DNA of 64,000 nt from Tetmemena sp. SeJ-2015 (taxonomy: Eukaryota > Ciliophora > Spirotrichea > Sporadotrichida > Oxytrichidae). The notes beneath the pieces were generated by a model. That model made no database searches, had not been told where the DNA came from, and was given only the letters and a program-made list of their open reading frames with translations. The DNA is taken from positions 29,465 through 93,464 of the forward strand of contig JAJKFJ010021427.1 of assembly GCA_027382625.1 (NCBI GenBank). Reading direction: 5' to 3'. Positions 32,115 through 43,809 of this stretch are shown one piece after another; positions within the stretch are counted from its first letter, which is position 1; each line of letters begins with the position of its first letter. The position numbers were made by a program, and so were the translations under genes.

Positions 32115-33600
32115 AATTAGCGGAAATGATTACCCCCTCAATGCTGAAATAAACCATCTATTAGATTAGAACATACTCAGTTTACTCATAATTATTTAAA
32201 TTGCCTTTTCTCTCTATTTTTAGACTCACAAAGAAGGAATTTATTTTTTTTTAATTAAAGAAATTATATAGCATGATAATAAAGCTATTTAAAGAATAAA
32301 AAGCTGTGCTAGTAAATGCCAGGAAAAACTCAGACTATAAAATTAAATATTATTTTAGATGATAAGAATAATTTAAAAAAATAGATGAATATTAAAGAAA
32401 TGCAAATTCTTTTAATGAGTTATGTTCTAATATTAATTTTCAATGTTTATTTAAATTTATTTATTTATTAAAAAAAGAAATAAAATTACTCTTAACTTTA
32501 CTTTCCTTCCTATTGGATTAATTTATTTTCTAAATCAATTAAGTATTTGAAAATAATTCTAAGCATTATGTTTATTTATCAAGATAAACTTTTTTTTAAT
32601 TATTTAAGCTTATAAATTAAATTTCAATATAGTTCATTAAATCTGAGGAAGGTTTAAGTTTTATTAATTAAAATAATCTTCACTCTTTTTAATAGAGTAT
32701 AAATTTCAGTAAAATTCCAGGATGAAAGAAATTAGCAAGGTTAAAATAAACAATTTTCTATACAAAACTATTGAAAAAAATAGCTTCAATCACTATTTGT
32801 TTTTATTTTCTACTTAAAAGGATCATTTTGAAAATCTTAGCATATATTTAAAGCTAAAAACTAAGTTACATCATCCCTAACTAATTATTGTTAGAACAGA
32901 ATTTTTCAATTTAAAAATAGACTTTATCAAAAGAGATTTTATTAAATTAAAAATTACTTAGAACAGATTTTAATTTAAGGTGACTTTGAATAATATTTAA
33001 ATCTTTCTTAAAGATTCGTAAAAATAATCTAAAAAGAAAAATAATTAGGAAAACTTAAAACATCATGTTTATTTTATAGCTCATATATTATTAAATTATA
33101 AGCTTTTTTGATAATTTTGTTTCATGATCAAATATTATATAAATTGTGTTTATAATCATTGCTGGAAAGTAAACATTTGTGGTTTTATGTTGATTATGTG
33201 CTGTTCATCACCACCCATCGTTTCCGCGGGTATCATTTAAATACAAAGATAATTTATGTATTTTTAATTATTCTATCTCAAAATACAAATTTGGATATCT
33301 AGTCAAGTCTAATTTATAATATAAAAAAAAACATTTATAGAATATATTAACTTAATTAAATTATATTCATTGAATAGCCTAGCACTTTATTATTGCATTT
33401 TTTCTCCCTTTATTTCTTCAATTAACTCTAATAAGTTTTAATATTTAAAATGCTTAATTGATTAAAATTAAAAAAGAAAAGGAAAGATAGTCCTTTATTA
33501 TTTATTTAAAATTATCTTTCAGCTTATTTATAAATAAAATAGAATTAACTGAGTTGTGTTGAGTTCTTCATCAAAAGATTAGTTTCTGTGAGCATTAATT
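32115..33600. other. AT-rich intergenic spacer, nothing seen
   Basis: Low-complexity AT-rich DNA between the GC-rich island and the 3' end of locus II. No coding signal on either strand by eye. Confidence 0.55.
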
Positions 33601-33609
33601 TCTAGCATT

Positions 33610-33945
33610 TCATCTTATAAAATTAATTTTTATTTTATTTATCTTCGTCGCTTGTATGGGGAGAGTCTTTTAGTAGATCCTCTTACCCGAAAAGCTTATT
33701 ACACAAATGCTTTTATTAAAGTAATAAAATATTTTCTATTAAAGGAATATGGAAAAAAAAATACTTGGTTTGAATTGAAACTAAAAGTCGAAATGAATTT
33801 AAATTATTTATTACCGAATATGGAATCCCTTTCTTGCAGATTTAATTCCGAAGTAGATAACAATTCCAAAGTTTTTAACAACGCTAAACATTACCACCAT
33901 AATTATCAACCACCCTAGATTCTTTTCCTAATCCACAGTCAAGCT
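33610..33945 (-). CDS. Possible C-terminal membrane segment of locus II
   Basis: Minus frame reads DQEKNLGWLIIMVVMFSVVK, then FGIVIYFGIKSARKGF, a hydrophobic segment followed by basic residues, then Gln-rich sequence to TGA at 33,610-33,612. Its position just downstream of the other membrane pieces makes it a good candidate for the last transmembrane helix. However, the opposite strand (33,652-33,918) is also open for 88 codons with ordinary-looking protein (LLVDPLTRKAYYTNAFIKVI), so strand assignment is uncertain. Confidence 0.4.
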
Positions 33946-34054
33946 ATCCTAGTTAACTATAAATATTTTATGAACATACATAAAAGCAAAGAGACAGACA
34001 CAGCACATTATTACAATTTCGTCCACTACTGTCGCAGTTTATTAATTTTCTTCG

Positions 34055-35100
34055 TCAAATGGTTTCACAATAACTAAGAATATTATCATTGCTGTATTGC
34101 AAGCAATCACGATGAAGCATTAACCAGGGGGTAGTCATACAAATAAACTATTGCAAATATTAATTTTTATTGTGCCCGCTATTATCATTCTCTAGAACAT
34201 GAAAACGGGATAAATATAAGATAGTAGTAGAGTTGGAGAATAGTCTCAGATTGGCACTCTTCTGTCAGCATGCCAAACTTCTTTTTCCAGATTTAGCGTA
34301 CCACTAGTTTCCTTCCCTCGTAGATAAGAGTCATTGTCACAAAAGGCAGGAGTATCAGGAAAGCTCCAGATGCAAAAGCAGATACTGTTGTAATCACTTG
34401 ATCTCTGTTATTGAACTTTATGAACTGAGAGTTCAAAATTACCTGCATTATTATTTCAAGATACTACTCAACGAAACCCCTTAGTGGAGTATTGAAGAAG
34501 AATAAAAATTATTTTAATGAGAATGAGCCCTTTATATCCTCCCATAGCTTGACCTTCTTACATAATTTGTTCATCAGGAGAATTGAAGGTAGTAAAATCA
34601 AAAGAGCAAAGCCCCATATCGTTACTTGTCACCATATGCTACTAAGAAATAAGGAGAAATAATTAAAAAAAAAAATTTATTTTTTTCTTTGAGAAATACC
34701 ATCATCTTAGAATTTGGGAGGGAGCTTTCCCTAGTCTGAACGAGAAACTATGTTATCTTGATTTATGATATAGTCAGCTAAATTAGGAAGGTATTGGTTT
34801 ATCTCATGTTTAAAATAAATAAAAAATTTCTCATAATTTTCCTTTTAATACTTTGTTTTAAAATTTGAAAAAGGTTAATTAGAGGGAAAATCGATGTTGA
34901 GGTACAGGAGGTAAGTAAATACTTGCAGCGCATGCACTAAACCCCATAGATAATTCATGGATGAATTCATAACTAGCTTTAGAACAAGATTAAAGCTGAA
35001 TACTGACAAGAAGGTATATTTCAAAGAGGCCGCTCCTCCATTAGCAGTGTTCGTCTCAGTGGGTGAAAGGTAGATATATTGGTTTGCATTTATCTGAGCA
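34055..35100 (-). CDS. Locus II, C-terminal multi-pass membrane region
   Basis: Pieces in order: 34,890-35,100 reads INANQYIYLSPTETNTANGG, SLKYTFLSVFSFNLVLKLVM, NYLWGLVHALQVFTYLLYLN, IDFPSN, a pattern typical of ciliate Cadg/Cys-rich membrane proteins. 34,690-34,800 reads NQYLPNLADYIINQDNIVSR. 34,520-34,630 carries WGFALLILLPSILLMNKLCK. 34,200-34,445 reads VITTVSAFASGAFLILLPFV then TMTLIYEGRKLVVRQIWKKK. A T-run at ~34,200 is probably one base short: FIPFF then MFQRMIIAGTI resumes in the next frame. The last run ends at TGA 34,055-34,057. It anchors the protein in a membrane with several helices. Confidence 0.75.
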
Positions 35101-35135
35101 ACATAGTTTTCAATAAAATTTAGTTTTATAAATTT

Positions 35136-35445
35136 TAATTTTCAGTGAGTTTATTTCCGTTTAAATCCTAAATAACTGAGGAATCATTGAAAGAAATGGA
35201 GATAATTTCTGACCCATCCATGGACTGTTAAAAGTCTTCTAATACAATTGAGAATCGGACGATGTTTTTGTTTGGCAATAACGGATTACTGAGGTCTGGG
35301 ATGATTCTAAAATAAATAATATCTCCAAGTGAAAATGTAAGAAGACTTTGCTCCTGATATTGTAACTTAAAATTAACTAGCAAATTTTCAGGACTAATGT
35401 CATTTATGGTTTGGACTCTAATTGGTTCTGAGAATTGCACAAATA
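35136..35445 (-). CDS. Locus II, membrane-proximal beta domain
   Basis: A ~100-codon frame: MQFSEPIRVQTINDISPENL, YQEQSLLTFSLGDIIYFRII, NKNIVRFSIVLEDFQQSMDG, SEIISISFNDSSVIQDLNGN. It lies between the Cys-rich repeats and the first membrane helix, as in related ciliate surface proteins. TAA and TAG appear as Gln. It probably forms an extracellular beta-rich stalk. Confidence 0.75.
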
Positions 35446-35619
35446 CTTATGAATAATTTATATATTAACTCCTTCAATATATAATGACTTTTAGATTTAA
35501 AAAAATAAACCTTTTATTTATAAAATATTCTCATCAATTAAATATCTTTGATTATTTCCAAATTTAAATATGTTAATTTACTTAGTTGATAGATGAAATA
35601 GATGCTATAGAAAAGAAAG

Positions 35620-36560
35620 GAGGAATAATTTCAACACAAGATTGATTGGCCTATTTACATGCGAATCCATATTCAATTCTACACTAGCTGCTGCACCCAT
35701 CATTTGAAAATACATTTCCATCATCGCACTCCTTGCTGATTATAATTCCATCTCCGCAAATATCTTCGCATTCATACTCTTCATTTATCTTAGATTAAAT
35801 TATATTAATTTAACAAAATGTAATATTTATGAAAAGACCGAGTATTTCATTACAGTAGGTGCAAGTATGAGCTTCTGTGTTTAATAATGCGCCTGGATAA
35901 TTAATTTATTGTTTATGGATAGCATTAAGTACATTAGTTGGAACTAGGTCCAGCACACTTCTTGCATCTTGCATTGCATCCCATGCACTTGCCAGTTGCT
36001 ATTCCACTTACTAATCCACTATTCCATTGATAAAACTATCCGTCAACACATTTTGGTATCAGCAAAATTCCTTAACACAAAACCAAATTTAAATCAATTG
36101 TTTAAGAATATCTTATATTAAAAAGCTTATAAAAATTACTTTTTAGTTTCATTTTCATTTTCATATATTCACTCAATGTAGATTACTTTTTAATTAAGTT
36201 TAAAAATTATTTTTTTGACTACAGTAAGAAATTTGCTGCGGGATCATTTTGACAAGAGTACTTTGCTCCATATATCCTCTGGGATTTAGTAGCAACTTAT
36301 ATAATTTAAAACCGTTATTCAAATAGAAATATCCAGAGCTACAGGTCATACACTAAGTATACTGATTTTTGCCTGTGCAAGTTTAGCAAGCCACTGGGCA
36401 AGTAGAGCACATCAGATTAGCCACGTCTTGGTAATAGCCGCTGGGGCAAGTATCCACGCATTCAGAGTTTAGCAAAAAGAATCCCAGATTGCATTGCTTG
36501 CATGTGTTGTAAACATCGTCCCAACAGTATTTGCACTTGTAGTAACACATTAATACAAAT
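35620..36560 (-). CDS. Locus II, Cys-rich furin-like and CGDG repeats
   Basis: 36,310-36,550 reads CYYKCKYCWDDVYNTCKQCN, CVDTCPSGYYQDVANLMCST, CPVACQTCTGKNQYTQCMTC: growth-factor-receptor/furin-like spacing (CxxC, CxxCxG). 36,225-36,300 reads RIYGAKYSCQNDPAANF. 35,925-36,060 reads GKCMGCNARCKKCAGPSSNQ. 35,645-35,790 reads YECEDICGDGIIISKECDDG then NDGCSSQCRIEYGFAC, the CGDG..ECDDGN..DGCS..C repeat (DUF4215-like). These are disulphide-rich extracellular modules between the cadherin-like and membrane parts. Spacers between pieces are AT-rich. Confidence 0.88.
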
Positions 36561-36929
36561 TAATTCAATATTAGTGGGTATTTAATAGTTATTAAAATCC
36601 TTTTTAAATTTTTATTAAATTTAAAATAAGTAATTTAGTTGGATACTAATTGACCAAAGGAAGTTATTAAAAACGGTGATGATAATATTTTTTGTTTCAA
36701 GGTATAATCCTTCTAAATTTAATGAGAGATTTAATATCATTTGTTCACAAATGTTTCTTATTCAATTTAAACTAATTCATGAATTCAATTAAATTGTAAC
36801 TTTTCAGATATTGGCTAATGAATTAAAAATTACTTTTATAAGGAGAAATAATAAATACCCTATTTATTATAAATGAATTTTTTCCCAAAAGGCATCATCT
36901 ATTCCCACACATTCCAAAGAATAACTACC

Positions 36930-39330
36930 AATATCACTATCTGAAAATTACTTAAATAAATTAAGAAGTAAAGCCTCCAATTGTTCCGTTTGAAAAGTTT
37001 TTAGAAATAAAATATGGCAGAGAATTTCCACCCTCCTATCTGAAATACATACTGAATGGTTCCCCTTCAGGATTTTTAAAAATCTGGCTTTTGTTAAAAT
37101 TAGAGAAAAACCAATTGTAAGCAATACCATAAATAGTTGGCAAGCTTACAAGCGGAAAATAAAAAAGAATTAGAGGCCAGTTTTAAATTATCTCTAAGGT
37201 GAAGTTTGTGAATTTGGGAACTGAGATTTAATCTGTATACATAATAGAGAGTGAGTGATTTCCTCCTTGAGTGTTACTAAATAAAGATTTTTCATTTTAT
37301 AAATGGAACAGCAGTTATATTCTAGGTAACATTATTCCATAATAACCAAGTGCCTAGTGTCGGTTGATTATATAATGTTCCATTAACATACAGATAATAG
37401 AAGTTTTGAAATTTATCCAAAAGTAATATTTAAGAAAAATGGTTTAAATAAGGTTTCTTAAATTTGGCTTAATTAGAAAAGTTTAATTTATATTTTGATG
37501 ATAATTTGTAAGTTGGGTAAACCAAGAGTATCAAAGCTGGTATTTGAGAGTGATATTGTGATTCTATTTGGAAGTCTGAAAGATATATTGGACTATGATC
37601 CTGAAACGACAATTTGATCTTTGGCGAGAACCAGCATTGTAAAGTTATAGTTGTTAAAATAAATATTCTGAGTATCATTCCACTGGTCTCTTGCTTGACA
37701 AGTGATCGTGTATGTACCGTTGTAGTAGTTATTTTTGGGAGTGTCTCCAAAGAATGTTATATTTCCTGAATTTGGAGTATTATTAACTTGAATTGTGATC
37801 CAGTTGCAGTCTGGAGCAGTCGTGAACATCCACATGTAATGAAAAATATTTGATGAAGACTGTATCACTCTCGAAGTCTGTAAAGTTTTGATACCAAATA
37901 GTCTTTGAGAAGGATTGAGTGATGTAGATTGTTGGTAAAGTTTTATTGACTGAGGAACTGAGCACAGGAGGAAAGTTAGGCAGAATTTTCAAATCAATTT
38001 TATATTAATTGGGGGGGGGGGACGGAAGTGCACACCCCCCTAAATATGACAAATTGCCAAAAAAAGTGCCATATCTGTCAAAATACTAAAATGCCAAAAA
38101 ATTAAGTGATTCTGGCTTTTAAAATTTCCAAGAGGGTCTTTTTACGAATTTTCAGTTTTAATGGTAGTCTATTAATATTATTTATTGAATTTTATGTTTG
38201 ACTGATTGATTTTAAGATTAAGTTTTATTCCCAAAAAAAACTAATATCATTTCATGATTTATATTAAGCTTTTTTAAAAGAGGTTATCTGCTCTATAATT
38301 ATTCCCCAGATAGCTGAATAATTTGAGAACTTATTTGGGCTATAAATTGCTATGATTATTCTTAAAAAATCGACATATAATTTTAAGATCCTCTAAAGTA
38401 TGTTATAGAGTTTATCAATCAGTTTGCAGCAGTTATTTCATGTAATTACAGATATAGTGATCTTGACTAATATAGTTATACTTGCCAGATTCTTCTTTAA
38501 ATAATATTCAAGTTAAGATTGCAAAAATTTCGATAAAACAATCAAATTACATTTAACAAACTGAAGGGCGAATCATAATTAATATGCATATTGACTCTAT
38601 AATATTCATAAGACTTTATATTCATGAGTAAAATAGAGCTAGGAAATAATTTTAAGGTCATTTCAAAAAATTTTAAATCATAAATTTTGACCCTCATGGA
38701 AATTTTGAAAGCTAAAATTTTTAAAATTTTTTTGGGATTTTTAAAGATTTTACCCCTTAAGGATTTTTTTCATAAAATTTTTATATAAAAATGGGGGGTG
38801 TCCTTCCGTCCCTCCCCCGGAGTTGCAGTGTTAAATTAATCCCAACTTTCACTGATAGGTTTTGAGAAAAATTAGGGTTTTAAATATAAAAAATTTATAG
38901 GATATCTTGTAAAATAGAAATAAAAAGTGAGGAATACAAATTTTAATTAAAAATAATTTTATCTATAAGGTGGATTAATAATGGCAAAATTGATTCCAGT
39001 ATCATCTGACTGAATAAATAAAATTTTTAAAAATAAATAACGGAGAGATAAGAAGCAGGAGAAATAGTAACGTTATTGTAGTCTAATAGCTGCACTGCAA
39101 ATGATGGGGTGTCCTATTCAGTATCATTATCGAAAGCCACAGACCAAGAGTAGTTATGGTGGGAGTATATAGTGACAGCTCTCAAAAAATTGGCTTTTGC
39201 ATAAGGAGCTAGGTTTCTTAAAATCTCTACTTGGAAATTTGTAACAATATTATAATTTTATCATATGTAGACGCAGTGTAAGTTACAGGTGAAATAGTCA
39301 CACTTGCAACTAGATTTAGGCATAATTTTA
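36930..39330 (-). CDS. Locus II, dystroglycan-type cadherin-like (Cadg) domains
   Basis: Pieces: 39,041-39,325 (LVASVTISPVTYTASTYDK, EILRNLAPYAKANFLRAVTI, FDNDTEQDTPSFAVQLLDYN); 38,960-38,998 (SDDTGINFAIINPP); then across an IES with a MITE, 37,480-38,009 (KILPNFPPVLSSSVNKTLPT, SKTIWYQNFTDFESD, PNSGNITFFGDTPKNNYYNG, TYTITCQARDQWNDTQNIYF); 37,320-37,400 (NFYYLYVNGTLYNQPTLGTW); 36,945-37,290 (FSNFNKSQIFKNPEGEPFSM, GGNSLPYFISKNFSNGTIGG). The last matches the Cadg consensus NxFxDPDGDxL...LPxWLxF...G. A one-base shift near 37,845 and another near 39,255 are in homopolymers. Confidence 0.85.
38004..38840. other. IES, 831-bp period, pointer ATTAAT, containing a MITE
   Basis: Coding strand TTGGG-ATTAAT-[TTAACACTGC...MITE...CCCCCAA-TT]-ATTAAT-ATAAAATTG (pointer read within AATTAAT). 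Excision gives AGT TGG GAT TAA TAT AAA ATT GAT TTG, joining SKPISESWDQ to YKIDLKILPNFPPVL in frame, a natural end-of-strand/start-of-domain transition in cadherin-like repeats. MITE copy 2 fills almost the whole IES. Confidence 0.7.
38011..38818. mobile_element. MITE copy 2, ~808 bp, poly-G/C hairpin TIRs
   Basis: Same element as 10,381-11,184. The left end is GGGGGGACGGAAGTGCACACC with a longer G-run. The right end GGGGGGTGTCCTTCCGTCCC is missing several bases found in copy 1. Many single-base deletions relative to copy 1, mostly in homopolymers. It lies almost end-to-end inside the IES that interrupts the cadherin-like region of locus II. Confidence 0.85.
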
Positions 39331-39339
39331 TTTTAAAAA

Positions 39340-40195
39340 TATTCTAAATATCTAACAAATATTTTTTAATTAATATAATGCAACAAGAAATATCCATTTA
39401 AAACAATTATTTCATATATACTTAACAGAAAATTATTAGACAATCTATTTAGTGCATCTTATCTATCACTCTCTATGAACAGTCCTAATTAAACTCATGA
39501 AGAGCCTAAAATTAATTATTAAGACTAAGGATATATATATATAAAATCAATATTTATTTTATATTTATTTTTTAAGCCAATTAATTTTTTAAAAAGTAAT
39601 TATATTTTGGGTTCTTTTTAAAACCCCCTTAATAAAGAATTTTAATAAACTTTACTTAAAGCTTTGATTGAAAAATCTTTCATAAATTAAAATTTTTAAA
39701 ATTATATAAGTTTATTTTTAACCCCTAAACCGGAAAAAAGGTTCCCCCTGAACCAAAAATGTTTCATACTTTTGGTTTTCCCCAAACCCCCCTTTAAAAA
39801 CCCAAAAATTTTAAATTTATTTTTTAAGATTGAAAAATTTTTTTTAATTTTTCAACAAGTTTTTTAAAATTTATTTATGATCTTTTCAATTATTTTAAGA
39901 AAAAAAATAAATTAATCATTTAAAAAAACCAAAAAATTTCACAAAATGTTATATTAAAAATTTATATCTTTTTATAAAAATTTTTAGGAAAAAAAAATTT
40001 TAAATTTAAAAAGAAAAAAAGAAAAGAAAGAAATTAAACTTATCCTATAAAAATTTTTTGCTTTTTTACTAATAAAAATTTTTAAATAATCTTAGATATA
40101 AATTTCTAATAAATAATTTAAATTAGAAAATCACCTCAATTTTATAATAGATATAAAAAGAAAGCTAAAATTAAATTATTAAAATTACCTAAGTG
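39340..40195. other. Low-complexity spacer, possibly poor-quality sequence
   Basis: No coding seen. From about 39,600 to 40,080 homopolymers are unusually long and stacked (runs of C, A, T such as AACCCCC, TTTTAAAAACCC), and ordinary word structure is lost. This looks like an error-rich assembly patch rather than biology, though a real low-complexity tract is possible. Confidence 0.45.
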
Positions 40196-40199
40196 ATTT

Positions 40200-41150
40200 T
40201 ATTTAAAATTTACTACTATACAGCTGATACACTAAAACCTCCAGCTGTGCTATTAATTATTGGCCCTAATCTTGACGGTATATTATGCAATTTATATTAA
40301 AGCTTGGGTAAAGAAATTTTCTTAGATATATAATGAAATATATTCTTTCTTAAAAATAGCTATATTTAATTAAAAATAAATTCCGTATTAGTTTTTAAGT
40401 TTTTAAACCTCGATTTATGAAAATTAAAAATAATTAGCAATAGTTTGTAATTATTTTTAGTAGAAGGAGTGGGCTTAGAAATATATTGTAAAATAAAAAT
40501 AATGAATAAATTTTAATTCAATAATTTAATTGAGAGATAAGATAAACCATAGGCAATTCAATAGGTCTAAATCTCAATTTTTAAATTTCTTCTTTTATAT
40601 AAAGATGAAACTTATTTCAATTTTATAATTACATTTTGGAATAAGTGCACGACTAGTAAGTTGATCTGGCATTAGCTCCAGTTGAATTCTGAGGATACAT
40701 AGTTACATCTTATAAATTAGTGAAATACCTCTAAAAGTTTTTAGCAGATATAACTCCTGACATTATCATAAAGGGTGAAATTAATATTAGCATTAATTTT
40801 AATCCACACTTCAAATTTAATACAAGATAAAATATTAATTCTTTGTTTTAATGAATTAGAATCTTTAAGCTAGCTAATAAGATTTAGAAAATTTTTTAAG
40901 AATATATTATTTAACTACAAATTAAAATCCAATTCATTTTATTCCAAATTGCATAAGATATTATTATAAAATATCTTGTACTTAAAAATATTTAAATTTA
41001 AATGAAGTCTCGTTTTTCCAATAAGTTAAAACAAAATCGCCATTAAAACCAACTGGATTAGTATCAGCAGGCAGAAAATAAAGAGCTATGGTTTAAAATT
41101 AGCAAGTTGTTTCCCATACAGGGTTTGAGTAGGTATTAAATCTATATATA
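40200..41150 (-). CDS. Locus II, pieces between propeller P5' and cadherin-like region
   Basis: 40,990-41,145 reads NTYSNPVWETTCQFQTIALY, then FLPADTNPVGFNGDFVLTYW, an SBBP-like DFV strand. 40,630-40,730 reads DVTMYPQNSTGANARSTYQS. 40,205-40,290 reads IPSRLGPIINSTAGGFSVSA. Each is open with TAA/TAG as Gln and flanked by AT-rich spacers. They may be the last blade and the first cadherin strands, or the start of a separate gene: no start codon with signal peptide is visible. Confidence 0.6.
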
Positions 41151-41217
41151 TTGATAATGAAATTTAATATTATAAAATTACCTAATTTTTGTTGTTTTAA
41201 TCAACAATATCAAGTTA

Positions 41218-41520
41218 CATCTTCTTTGAGAGCTTGTCTTTCTATTACATTTTGGTGAACTGGCTCCTGAGCTAGAAAATCTAGTTCATTGCTCTTTTGG
41301 AACTTTCTTGTTTGGAGATAGGGTTTACTTAAATAAGCATATTAAGGTAGTGATTATATTATAAGCTTACATGTTTGAGGAGGCTTCACTCCCGCCCATT
41401 TCTTTCAATAAGGAAGCTTGATAAAAATAGAGGTTTATTTTCGGAAAGTTTCCCTCAGTCTTCTTGAATTTTAATCAAGGCCATCTAAATTGTAGACCTT
41501 ATGTTTTAAATTGATAGCCT
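41218..41520 (-). CDS. Charged tail-like pieces ending in TGA
   Basis: Downstream of the P5' blade at 41.6 kb: EINKAINLKHKVYNLDGLDQ then NSRRLRETFRKQ, an overlapping second frame NLYFYQASLLKEMGGSEASS, then after a gap KPYLQTRKFQKSNELDFLAQ and EPVHQNVIERQALKEDVT followed by TGA TATTGT TGA. It looks like a hydrophilic cytoplasmic C-terminus, yet no transmembrane helix precedes it and propeller/cadherin coding resumes ~75 bp further. It could be the end of a separate gene or germline-limited sequence in an IES. Confidence 0.45.
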
Positions 41521-41559
41521 TATTGATTTCCTTCACCATTTTTATATAATATAATTAAG

Positions 41560-43800
41560 TCTATATAGAAATGCAACATTTGCTACTCCATTAATATAAC
41601 TACCACCTATCTTTGTAAACCCATAAGTATAGCCATTTCTTTCTACTAATCTAGTTCTCCAGTGATACTTACCTCCGTATGAGCTCCCATTATAATTCAA
41701 AATATATTAGTTTAAAGTATCAATAAATTTATTCAAAAAGCTATAAAAATAGATACGATTATTTCTTGTTTTTATTTTTTAAATTATGATTTCTCTAAAA
41801 TTAGATTTACATTTTAAAAGTGGCATGATATAGTTCAATAGGATTATAAATGATATGCTAACAATATCATGAATCTAATTAGAATAAAAGAAGTGCTTGG
41901 ATAATAGGATAGGTTTATTATTGCATATTCATAGTTTTCTTATTTTTTATTTAAATGTAATTCGAACAATTATATCTTACCAAATTTTAAAAATAATCAT
42001 TAACCATGAATAAAATAAAAATCCTACTTATTTATCGAGATCTATATTTTATTTTTAGCAATTTATAATATTCGAGCTAACCTTATTTAAAATATCATTT
42101 TTTCTGCATAAAATTATTTTAAAACGACTAGATAAAAATTTAAATATAGAATAAATTAGCATTGCTGTGGTAGTTATCAAACTGAGGGTTGAACCTGAAG
42201 TATTAAAAAACGAAATGTAAGTAAACTGATAAAGAGCTAAAGATAGAACAATTGTATTTGCCTAACTACTCAATCCAACCATTGCTTATGAATTTATCTA
42301 TGACGTTATTATAAAATTAAAATATCAGCGACTCATATAATTATTTAAGACATTTTTAGTTATTTAATCAGGGGTTAGCCAGATTAAATTACATTTAAAT
42401 AATTGTTGCTATTTTGTAATTGTAAAATAAAATTTATAAGATTCGAATTATGAAACAATTTTATCCCTTTTTCAATATTTTTCAATTTATCAGAAAGATA
42501 GGAATTCAAATTTTTGAGATTTTTAGCTAATTTTGGAGAGTATCTTTCTAACCTTATTTAAAAGCATAGCTCTGAAGATCTTTTGAAAAATTTTAGAATT
42601 TGAAAAAATATTGATAGAGTAAATTAAGAAAATTTTCTAAAAAAATATTCAGGAGGCATATATTCTATAGTGAAAGATAGAAACATCTTTGATTCTCTAA
42701 ATCTTCAAGCTATTTATTAATTTTCAATTGCAGAGACCTAACATAAAAGATATTTAATAAATAAGAGGAATAAAAAATATTTAAATTATCTATATTTCTT
42801 CTTCACTCAATGTTTTTTGAAATAATCATATCTAACCTTAACTGAACCTAAAATTTTATTTTTTTAGTCATTTATATTAGATTCAGTGTGTCTCTCAAAG
42901 TCATTTTTAAATAAAAAATTATGAGTATATGAAAATTTAAACCCGTAATTTAATAATTTTAAAATTATTTGTTTAATAAGGCGTATTCTAATCTTTTGAT
43001 AACTCCTCCATTTGCAGGATCTAAAATCAAATATGTGAATTGGATCGTGGATTGTAGAAATAAGATTAAAACCCAATTCTTAATAATCTATGTGATAAAG
43101 AGCCTAATGATTAAAGATCTCTGGCTGATTCTGATTAACTCTGATATTGATTGGTGTTTAATATATAATTTAGTAATTAAAACTCTAATGTTTAATTGGA
43201 TTTCTCTGTAGAAATCAATTATTAACCAATGGGATGCAATAATTTAATTAAAACCTAATCTTTTCCTATTTAAAATCTAAAAATTATTACCCCTTACTTT
43301 TTTTTAGAAGCCAGAGAATATATTGGTAGATGATCATCTTTGCAAATAAATTTAAAACCCTTAATTATTTTAAAAATTTTTACAGATTCAACTTATGTTA
43401 TTTTATTATATTTTATAACTCAACATAATTTAATTTTTTAATTTTGATAAATAACAAATAATGAAGTTAAAAATATATTTAATAATTAACATAAAACATT
43501 TTCTTTCAAATTAAGATCATTTTAAGACAACTATTCTAAATTAGATTAAAATATAATATAATAAAAATCAGTTCATTATTAATTTTAGCATTTCTTATGA
43601 TATATTTAACTAAAAAGGGATTTAATTCTATTTAAAAAATTTAGTTTTAATAATTCTTTACAAGAATTAATTTAAATGTCTTAATATTTCATTGTAATTA
43701 ATGAAAGTATATCTATCTTTATAACATAAAATTCCGCACCATTTTAAGAAGCTGTGCCGCTGACTAAAGAATTGTAAACTTTTATAAATTGTCAGTATTT
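41560..43800 (-). CDS. Locus II, propeller P5', 3' pieces
   Basis: 43,680-43,770 reads VYNSLVSGTASQNGAEFYVI, then KIDILSLITM. 42,140-42,305 reads MVGLSSQANTIVLSLALYQF, then YISFFNTSGSTLSLITTTAM. 41,560-41,700 reads SSYGGKYHWRTRLVERNGYT, then YGFTKIGGSYINGVANV. The same three blocks occur in locus I at 2.45 and 0.6-1.08 kb. Long AT-rich gaps (42.3-43.68 kb) show no coding; two overlapping ORFs at 42.9-43.2 kb on opposite strands look like chance. Confidence 0.72.
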
Positions 43801-43809
43801 GTTAACGTA

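Noticed and set aside
42864..43211. Overlapping ORFs of 70 and 80 codons on opposite strands
   Set aside because: No family similarity or paralogue; in this code TGA is the only stop, so ORFs this long arise easily by chance.
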